Shown here one piece after another: positions 58,253 through 64,000 of a stretch of DNA of 64,000 nucleotides (within the stretch, counting starts at the first letter, position 1; every line of letters begins with the position of its first letter). The DNA is from an uncultured Muribaculaceae bacterium (lineage in GTDB: Bacteria > Bacteroidota > Bacteroidia > Bacteroidales > Muribaculaceae). The notes under the pieces are model-generated. The model searched no databases, was not told the origin of the DNA, and saw nothing but the letters and a program-made list of their open reading frames with translations. The DNA is taken from the NCBI GenBank assembly GCA_910583525.1, contig CAJTXL010000002.1:1-64000 (forward strand). The letters run 5' to 3'. The position numbers and the translations under genes were made by a program.

Positions 58253-59716
58253 TTAGGCTCTACCCCCCCCCAATTGGCTATATATCAAATGTTTACAGAT
58301 GTTTGTTGATGGGTCGTATATACATACTCCGCTTCCGTTGGTGCCAAGCCACAGGCGTCCGTCCGGGCCTTCGGCTATGGTGTTGACCGACGTGATGGCC
58401 GCTTCTCCGTCGTGTTGTGGCATATGCACCGGCCTGAAGCATTTCGAAGCGGAGTCGTAGCGCGACAGGCCTCCGAGATAGCTGCCGGCCCATATTTCGC
58501 CTCTACTGTCCTGGAAGAGGGCCATGAGTGTGTTGCCTCCGGCGTCGCTGCCTCGAAGATGCGTGAAAGAACCGCTTTGTCCGTTTTCGGTCTCTTTGTA
58601 TATGCCGTCGCCGTCGGTGGCGAGCCAAAGTCTGCCGTCGGCGCTTTTCATGATTGCGAGTATGGGTGCAGTGCCTATGCTTCGCGACGTGTCGAAAGGA
58701 TTGAAGCCGTAGGTGGTGAAGTCGTTGCCGTCGTCCGACAGCATGAGTATGCCCTTTTGGTATAGCGCCGCCCATATGTTGCCGTGCCGGTCGCGGATTA
58801 TGTCATGGATTTTTGCCGAGGAAGCGTCGAGCTCGTCGAGGTGTATGTCGGGCCGCGAAAGGGTGTGGGTAGCGCAGTCGTACACCATAAGGCCGTTTCC
58901 CTCGGTGCCTATGTTGATGGCATTTTTGTCGGGGTCGTTGCGCAGCACGAATGCCTTGCCGTCTATCGGAATGGCATTGCGTGTGAAGCGGTGGGTGTGG
59001 TAGTCGTAGCTGTCGATGCCTCCGTCGAGTGAAGATATATATATTGTGCCGTCGTTGGCCTGTGCGATGCTGAACACCATGTTTCCCGAGAGCGTCGACG
59101 GGTCGTTTGCCACGTGCCGGTGGTTTGTCATTGTTCCGTTCGAGGGGTTGAAAACCGTGACGCCTTTGTCGTTGCTCCCTATCCATATGTTGCCGAAGCG
59201 GTCTTCGTAGACGACTATTGCTTTGTCGCTGCATATGTGGCTGTTGGTGGTGTGGTAGCATACGGGACGGCGGTCGCCGGCGGTGAAGCATATCACGCCC
59301 GACCGGGAAGTGGTGAACCATATGTTGCCTTTGCTGTCTTCGATTATCGAGTTGACGTATGTGAACTCGGGCACTCCGGGGTAGTTCAGGCGCGGAGTTA
59401 TGAATGTCTCGGTCTTGCGGTCGAATCGTTGTATACCGTCGTAGGTTCCCACCCACAGGTCGCCGTTGCTGTCTTCCATTATCGACAGCACTATGTTGTT
59501 GAGCAGCGACGGTTTGCCGGCCGACCGTCGGAACGTCTTTGTGTTGTTGCCGTCGAAGCGCGTCAGGCCGTTGTCGGTCGCTATCCATATGTAGCCTACC
59601 CGGTCCTGCAGTATTTTGTTTATGTGGCTGTTCGACACGGAGAACATATGCGGCGACAATGCCGAGGCCGCCAATGATGCCCATAAAGATATAAATACTA
59701 AGACAGTCTGTTTCAT
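58253..59716 (-). CDS. Hybrid two-component regulator, N-terminal sensor part, ended by a frameshift
   Basis: 487 residues: a signal peptide (about 1-19) and a series of beta-propeller blades of the Reg_prop type (DRVGYIWIATDNGLTRFDGN, DSNGDLWVGTYDGIQRFDR, DSKGNIWFTTSRSGVICF, DRFGNIWIGSNDKGVTVFN, DSRGEIWAGSYLGGLSRYD, and PDGRLWLGTNGSGVCIYD). It stops at a TAA soon after a run of nine G (58263-58271). Removing one G joins it to the downstream frame without any stop, giving further blades (CFDHNGDVWLGSSDAGLSRL and DSQGRIYVATAGLSMISEGK). The whole gene (55684-59716, 4033 nt) would then encode about 1343 residues, the usual size of such regulators. Either it is phase-off, a pseudogene, or an assembly error. 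Confidence 0.9.
   Translation of the reverse strand: MKQTVLVFISLWASLAASALSPHMFSVSNSHINKILQDRVGYIWIATDNGLTRFDGNNTKTFRRSAGKPSLLNNIVLSIMEDSNGDLWVGTYDGIQRFDRKTETFITPRLNYPGVPEFTYVNSIIEDSKGNIWFTTSRSGVICFTAGDRRPVCYHTTNSHICSDKAIVVYEDRFGNIWIGSNDKGVTVFNPSNGTMTNHRHVANDPSTLSGNMVFSIAQANDGTIYISSLDGGIDSYDYHTHRFTRNAIPIDGKAFVLRNDPDKNAINIGTEGNGLMVYDCATHTLSRPDIHLDELDASSAKIHDIIRDRHGNIWAALYQKGILMLSDDGNDFTTYGFNPFDTSRSIGTAPILAIMKSADGRLWLATDGDGIYKETENGQSGSFTHLRGSDAGGNTLMALFQDSRGEIWAGSYLGGLSRYDSASKCFRPVHMPQHDGEAAITSVNTIAEGPDGRLWLGTNGSGVCIYDPSTNICKHLIYSQLGGGRA
58263..58271 (-). repeat. Run of nine G inside the regulator gene (frameshift site)
   Basis: Nine consecutive G on the coding (minus) strand. With nine the frame closes after LGGGRA; with eight (or eleven) it continues through Val-Glu-Pro-Lys-Arg into the C-terminal half. 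Such tracts are prone to slippage in cells and to miscalls in sequencing. Confidence 0.9.
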
Positions 59717-59937
59717 GGTCGAGGTTTTTCGGTGCGCAAATTTCGCACTTTTTTATCAATGTCGGCAGGCTACGAATGTTAAAAAAGAATACGTCGGCTA
59801 CATTTCTTCAAATCATTGCGACAAATACGAAACGGCACACACAAATAGCTAACTTTTGTGCCCCTATGCATATGCGCCTTTGTCTGCCAAGAGCTAATTT
59901 TACGTTCGGAAAACAATCATTAAAACCAATCAATATT

Positions 59938-62900
59938 ATGCAACTCAATCTTAAGTCTTTTATCAGCGGAAAGCTCCGCGGCCTGGCCGTGTTTGCCTTG
60001 CTGGTGTCGGCTCTGGCGGTGTCGGCTGCCGATATTAAAGTACAGGGTACGGTGAGCGGCGACGGTGAGGCTCTGATAGGTGCCTCGGTCTATCAGGACG
60101 GCAAGCCGTCGAACGCGACCGTTACGGATATCGACGGCAATTTTACGCTTTCGGTGCCCGACGGTTCTGCAATCACGGTCACTTACGTAGGCTACAAGTC
60201 GCGCACCGTGAAACTCAACGGGCGCTACAAACTCGACATCGTGCTTGAGCCGGACGCTACCGTTCTCGACGAAGTGGTGGCTATCGGCTACGGCGTACAG
60301 CAGAAACGCCTCGTTACGGGCGCGACCCTGCAGGTGAAGGGCGATGAAATAGCCAAGCAGAATACCATCAGCGCGATGGGCGCTCTGCAGAGCCAGGCGC
60401 CGGGTGTGAATATCGTGAAAAACACCGGTAAGGCAGGCGACGGCTTCAAAGTCAACATCCGCGGTCTCGGCACAATCTACAATTCGGCGCCCCTTGTGGT
60501 CATCGACGGTATCAGCGGCGGCGACCTCAACCTTCTCAGCCCATCCGACATCGAGAGCATCGACGTGCTCAAAGATGCCGCTTCGGCCGCCATCTACGGT
60601 GCGCGTGCGGCAAACGGTGTCATACTTGTAACCACCAAGAAAGGTCAGAAAGACCGCGTGCGCACATCTTATAACATGTACGTCGGATGGCAGTCGATAC
60701 CCAAGACCGTCACTCCGCTGAATGCTACCCAATATATAGAATTGATGAAAGAAGCCGGTGTGACCGAAGACACTTTCGAGCGCAATGTATATATGTGGGA
60801 CAAGATACAGAGCGGCGAGTTCAACGGCACAAACTGGCTCGAAGCCATCAAGAAAGACAATGCCTTCAAGCAGGGACACAATGTGAGCGTCGACGGCGGC
60901 TCTGACCGCTCGACATATTCGGTGAACTTCTCATACGTGTCGGAAGACCCCACCATCGGTGTCAAACGCGACGACGTAGACCAGCGCTACGAGCGCTATA
61001 CTTTGCGCGTGAACTCTGAGTTCGACCTCATACGTCACGACAAACGCAACATACTCAAGTTCGGCGAAGCCATCACCATGGCGCATGTCAACAGCAAAGG
61101 CATGGCACAGGGCACGGGCAACATGTACTGGAACGACGTCCGCAACGCTCTTTGCGCATCGCCACTATTCCCGGTATACGAAAATCCTGAAGTCGACCCC
61201 GACAAATTCGGATGGCCGGTGCTTCTCGATACCGACGAAACCAACCCCGTGGCCGAAATGTACTATCTCCGCTCTTGGACACAGAGCAAAAACTACAACG
61301 TGCGCGGAAGCCTCTACTTCATTCTTGAACCGATTAAAAACCTGAAGTGGAAAAGCACCTTCGGTTTTGCATACAACGGTTGGACAAGCCGCGAATATGT
61401 ACCCGTATATCAACTCAACGAAAAGAGCTATGCCAAGACCGATAAGGTCGCACAGGGGTCGGGCAACGGTCTGCAGTACAGCTGGGACAATGCCGTAAGC
61501 TATGACTGGAACCCAGGCAAGAACCGCTTTACCTTCTTATTGGGCAACAGCATCGAGAAGTGGGGCATAGGCCAGGACCTCAACGGCAGTAACCGCGACA
61601 GTGAATTCTCCGATTTCGACCACGCCTACCTCAGCAATGTAAAGACCATAGCGTCGGGCGCCACCACCCTTAGCGGGGCCCCATGGGGCCGCGGCTCGCT
61701 TGCATCGTTCTTCGGCCGTATAAGCTATGACTATGACATGCGCTATATGGCTACGGTGACGATGCGTGCCGACGGTTCGTCGAACTTCGCGCGCGGACAC
61801 CGCTGGGGCTATTTCCCCTCGGTTTCGGCAGGCTGGAACCTGGCCGAAGAGCACTTTATGGAAGGAAGCCGCACATGGCTCGACATGCTCAAAATACGCG
61901 GCAGCTGGGGCGAGAACGGCAACTGCAACATCTCGGCGTTCCGCTATCTTTCGACAATCGCTTTCGGAAGCGCAACCAATGCCGCATGGTATTATTTCGG
62001 CGACGACAAGAGCCATCCGGCAATCGGTGCATATCCCGACATCATGAGCAATCCCGACCTCAAATGGGAGACTTCGCGGCAGACCGACATCGGTTTCGAC
62101 GCCCGTTTCCTTCAGGGACGTCTCGGCGTGACCTTCGACTGGTACGAGAAAAAGACCCTCGACTGGCTCGTGCAGCCGACCGGCCTCGGCATCTGGGGCA
62201 CGGGCGCGCCTTATATCAACGGCGGCGACATCAAGAATACCGGTGTCGAGCTGTCTTTGAGCTGGAACGACCAGGTGGGCGACTTCACCTACTCGGTGAG
62301 CGCCAACCTCTCGCATAACAAAAACAAGGTTCTGCGCATAGCCAACGGCACCGGCCTAATAGAAGGCAATGCAGCCATACTCGCTCAGAACACCTTGGCT
62401 TTCTATCGCGCCGAAGTAGGCCATCCTCTCGGATATTTCTATGGCTATAAGACTGCCGGCATTTTCCAGAACCAGGAGCAAATCGACAATTATATAAGCG
62501 AAGCTACCGGCGAGAAAATCATGCCGTCGGCAAAACCGGGCGACGTGATTTTCGTCGACCGCGACGGCGACGGTTCCATCACGCCCGAAGACCGCACTTC
62601 TATCGGCAACCCGTATCCCGACGTCAACTACGGCATCAACATAGCCCTCGGATATAATGGTATCGACCTGTCGGTCAACTCCTACGGCGTGGCCGGCAAT
62701 CAGATAGCACGCTCATACCGCAGCGGCACCGACAAACCCTACGACAACTACACCACCGAAATGCTCGGACGCTGGCACGGCGAAGGCACATCGAACAGAC
62801 TGCCGTCGCTAAACGGCTCGGCTCTGAACTGGCAGTATGTCAGCGACCTTTATATCGAAGACGGCGACTATTTCCGCATCTCCAACATCACTTTGGGCTA

Positions 62901-63105
62901 CGACTTCAAGCATGCCTTCCCGAAGATGCCCTTGCAGCGTTGCCGCATATACGCTTCGGTACAGAACCCGTTCACATTCACCAAATATTCGGGCATGGAC
63001 CCCGAAATCGGTTATGGCGGCGGCGACAGCTGGGCCTCGGGCATCGACCTGGGCTACTATCCCGGCTCGCGCAGCTACATGTTCGGTCTAAACATTGAAT
63101 TCTAA
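59938..63105 (+). CDS. SusC/RagA-family TonB-dependent transporter of PUL3
   Basis: A 1055-residue outer-membrane transporter starting MQLNLKSFIS; the in-frame ATG at 59776 would add 54 residues of non-signal sequence and is rejected. A signal peptide (about 1-30) is followed directly by the carboxypeptidase-like regulatory domain (about 33-105, VQGTVSGDGEALIGASVYQD), the DEVVAIGYG motif (111-119), a plug (about 120-240, SIDVLKDAASAAIYGARAAN) and a barrel ending MFGLNIEF. There is no STN domain, so it is not linked to a FecR pair; regulation by the adjacent hybrid two-component system is expected. It is divergent from that regulator, with 221 nt between their starts. It should import glucan oligosaccharides released by the GH16 enzymes. 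Confidence 0.95.
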   Translation: MQLNLKSFISGKLRGLAVFALLVSALAVSAADIKVQGTVSGDGEALIGASVYQDGKPSNATVTDIDGNFTLSVPDGSAITVTYVGYKSRTVKLNGRYKLDIVLEPDATVLDEVVAIGYGVQQKRLVTGATLQVKGDEIAKQNTISAMGALQSQAPGVNIVKNTGKAGDGFKVNIRGLGTIYNSAPLVVIDGISGGDLNLLSPSDIESIDVLKDAASAAIYGARAANGVILVTTKKGQKDRVRTSYNMYVGWQSIPKTVTPLNATQYIELMKEAGVTEDTFERNVYMWDKIQSGEFNGTNWLEAIKKDNAFKQGHNVSVDGGSDRSTYSVNFSYVSEDPTIGVKRDDVDQRYERYTLRVNSEFDLIRHDKRNILKFGEAITMAHVNSKGMAQGTGNMYWNDVRNALCASPLFPVYENPEVDPDKFGWPVLLDTDETNPVAEMYYLRSWTQSKNYNVRGSLYFILEPIKNLKWKSTFGFAYNGWTSREYVPVYQLNEKSYAKTDKVAQGSGNGLQYSWDNAVSYDWNPGKNRFTFLLGNSIEKWGIGQDLNGSNRDSEFSDFDHAYLSNVKTIASGATTLSGAPWGRGSLASFFGRISYDYDMRYMATVTMRADGSSNFARGHRWGYFPSVSAGWNLAEEHFMEGSRTWLDMLKIRGSWGENGNCNISAFRYLSTIAFGSATNAAWYYFGDDKSHPAIGAYPDIMSNPDLKWETSRQTDIGFDARFLQGRLGVTFDWYEKKTLDWLVQPTGLGIWGTGAPYINGGDIKNTGVELSLSWNDQVGDFTYSVSANLSHNKNKVLRIANGTGLIEGNAAILAQNTLAFYRAEVGHPLGYFYGYKTAGIFQNQEQIDNYISEATGEKIMPSAKPGDVIFVDRDGDGSITPEDRTSIGNPYPDVNYGINIALGYNGIDLSVNSYGVAGNQIARSYRSGTDKPYDNYTTEMLGRWHGEGTSNRLPSLNGSALNWQYVSDLYIEDGDYFRISNITLGYDFKHAFPKMPLQRCRIYASVQNPFTFTKYSGMDPEIGYGGGDSWASGIDLGYYPGSRSYMFGLNIEF

Positions 63106-63115
63106 TACTACCACA

Positions 63116-64000
63116 ATGAACAAAATAATATATATAGTCGCGCTTGCCATCGCGGCATTTGCAATGGCCGGATGCGAAAACTTTCTCGACAGCGAGAACC
63201 TTACCAAGAAGGATACGTCGAACTATCCGCAGACTCCCGAAGATGCCGACCAGCTTCTCGTGGGCGTGTATTCTATGCTCGGGCGCTGCGAGCCTCTTGG
63301 TTTCTCCTATTTCATATCGGAGATAATGTCGGACAACTGCTTCGGCGGCGGAGGCCCCGACGACCGTTCGTGCAAGGCCATGGACCAGTTCAAGAAATCG
63401 AGCGAAGACATGTTCCGTTGGTGCTGGCGTGCACGCTACATGGGCATTTTCCGTGCCAATTTCCTTCTTTCGCAGCTCGACGGCATAAAGTGGGACAGCG
63501 AAGAGCACCGCAATGCCGTCGAAGGCGAGACCCGCATGATGCGCGCGTTCTTCTATTTCGACCTTTCGCGCATGTTCGGCACCGTGCCTTTGGTTACAGG
63601 CCCTGAGGCCGTAAACCTGCCCAAAGCACCGGCCGAAGAGACTTTCGCCCTTATTGCATCTGACCTTGTGGCTGCAATCTCGTTGATGCCCGATACAAAA
63701 GCATCTGACATGCCGCGCAGCGACAACGGCCGCATGACACGTTGGGCTGCCGAGGCTCTGCTTGCCCGTGCATGGTTGTTCTATACCGGCTACTATAATA
63801 AAGATGTGATGCCGACTGTCGACGGTGCCGGCCTTACGAAGGCACAAGTCTGCGCCTATGTCGACGACTGCGTGGCAAATAGCGGACATGACCTTCTGTC
63901 CGACTTCCGCAATCTGTGGCCCTACAGCCATGTGCAGGACTACAAATACACTTCTGAGAACGGTCTGCAGTGGGCAGGCGACGGAAACATTGAAGAGGTA
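63116..64000 (+). CDS. SusD/RagB-family lipoprotein of PUL3 (3' end outside window)
   Basis: The reading frame opens 10 nt after SusC with ATGAACAAAATAATA and continues without a stop to the window edge (295 codons seen). The signal peptide ends in a lipobox (AMAGC, Cys20) followed by ENFLDSENLTKKDTSNYPQT, the usual SusD N-terminus. TPEDADQLLVGVYSMLGRCE, MMRAFFYFDLSRMFGTVPLV and RMTRWAAEALLARAWLFYTG are typical SusD helices. The C-terminal half is missing, so nothing can be said of its ligand face. It forms the SusCD pair of PUL3, read away from the hybrid regulator. Confidence 0.93.
   Translation, partial: MNKIIYIVALAIAAFAMAGCENFLDSENLTKKDTSNYPQTPEDADQLLVGVYSMLGRCEPLGFSYFISEIMSDNCFGGGGPDDRSCKAMDQFKKSSEDMFRWCWRARYMGIFRANFLLSQLDGIKWDSEEHRNAVEGETRMMRAFFYFDLSRMFGTVPLVTGPEAVNLPKAPAEETFALIASDLVAAISLMPDTKASDMPRSDNGRMTRWAAEALLARAWLFYTGYYNKDVMPTVDGAGLTKAQVCAYVDDCVANSGHDLLSDFRNLWPYSHVQDYKYTSENGLQWAGDGNIEEV

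Noticed and set aside
59717..59937. Invertible promoter upstream of PUL3 SusC
   Set aside because: No pair of inverted repeats flanking a promoter-sized segment was found, and no recombinase gene is nearby.

Overview
The window is a Bacteroidales chromosome segment, plausibly from a gut Muribaculaceae-type organism (inference). It holds three SusC/SusD pairs, two ECF sigma/FecR anti-sigma switches and a hybrid two-component regulator. Several promoters match the Bacteroides -33 TTTG / -7 TAnnTTTG consensus, and many lipoproteins and signal-peptide proteins are dedicated to glycan breakdown. Apart from the SusC/SusD pair at the right end, every gene reads on the minus strand. No tRNA, rRNA or CRISPR was seen.

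Layout from the left. 1-2350: a promoter reading off the left edge, a decayed DUF1016 nuclease gene and two small exported proteins of unknown function, each with its own promoter. 2402-23794: polysaccharide utilization locus 1 (PUL1), transcribed right to left. Its order is SusC with an STN signalling domain, SusD, a five-domain SusE/F-like binding lipoprotein, a GH27/GH36-like alpha-galactosidase, an unknown secreted protein, GH89, GH20, an unknown (alpha/alpha)6-type protein, a GH123-like enzyme, GH97, then ECF sigma factor and FecR at the far end. The set fits host O-glycans or glycolipids carrying terminal alpha-Gal, alpha/beta-GalNAc and alpha-GlcNAc. 24057-25770: an N-acetylhexosamine kinase-like gene and a CBM9-like gene, bounded by a strong hairpin.

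25889-45109: PUL2. ECF sigma, FecR, a small lipoprotein, SusC and SusD are followed by two beta-helix proteins, a phosphodiesterase-fold/beta-helix fusion, a Gfo/Idh/MocA oxidoreductase, GH65, a glycerophosphodiester phosphodiesterase and a GlpT/UhpC-type sugar-phosphate/glycerol-3-phosphate transporter. The phosphodiester chemistry combined with SusCD import is unusual and is my main candidate for an undescribed system: uptake of a glycerol-phosphate or other phosphodiester-containing glycan, for example teichoic acid.

45110-46847: a REP-associated tyrosine transposase with its own canonical promoter, between two copies of a roughly 400-bp mosaic of palindromes. Shorter inverted-pair REP elements (GTAGGGACATGCC...) lie at five intergenic junctions across the window.

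46848-64000: PUL3. Three GH16 beta-glucanase-like enzymes, two small secreted proteins, two tandem beta-helix proteins and a leucine-rich-repeat protein lie on the minus strand. Next comes a hybrid two-component sensor split by a frameshift in a run of nine G, then a divergent SusC and a partial SusD on the plus strand. Eight secreted proteins across the window end in related C-terminal tails resembling type IX secretion sorting domains.
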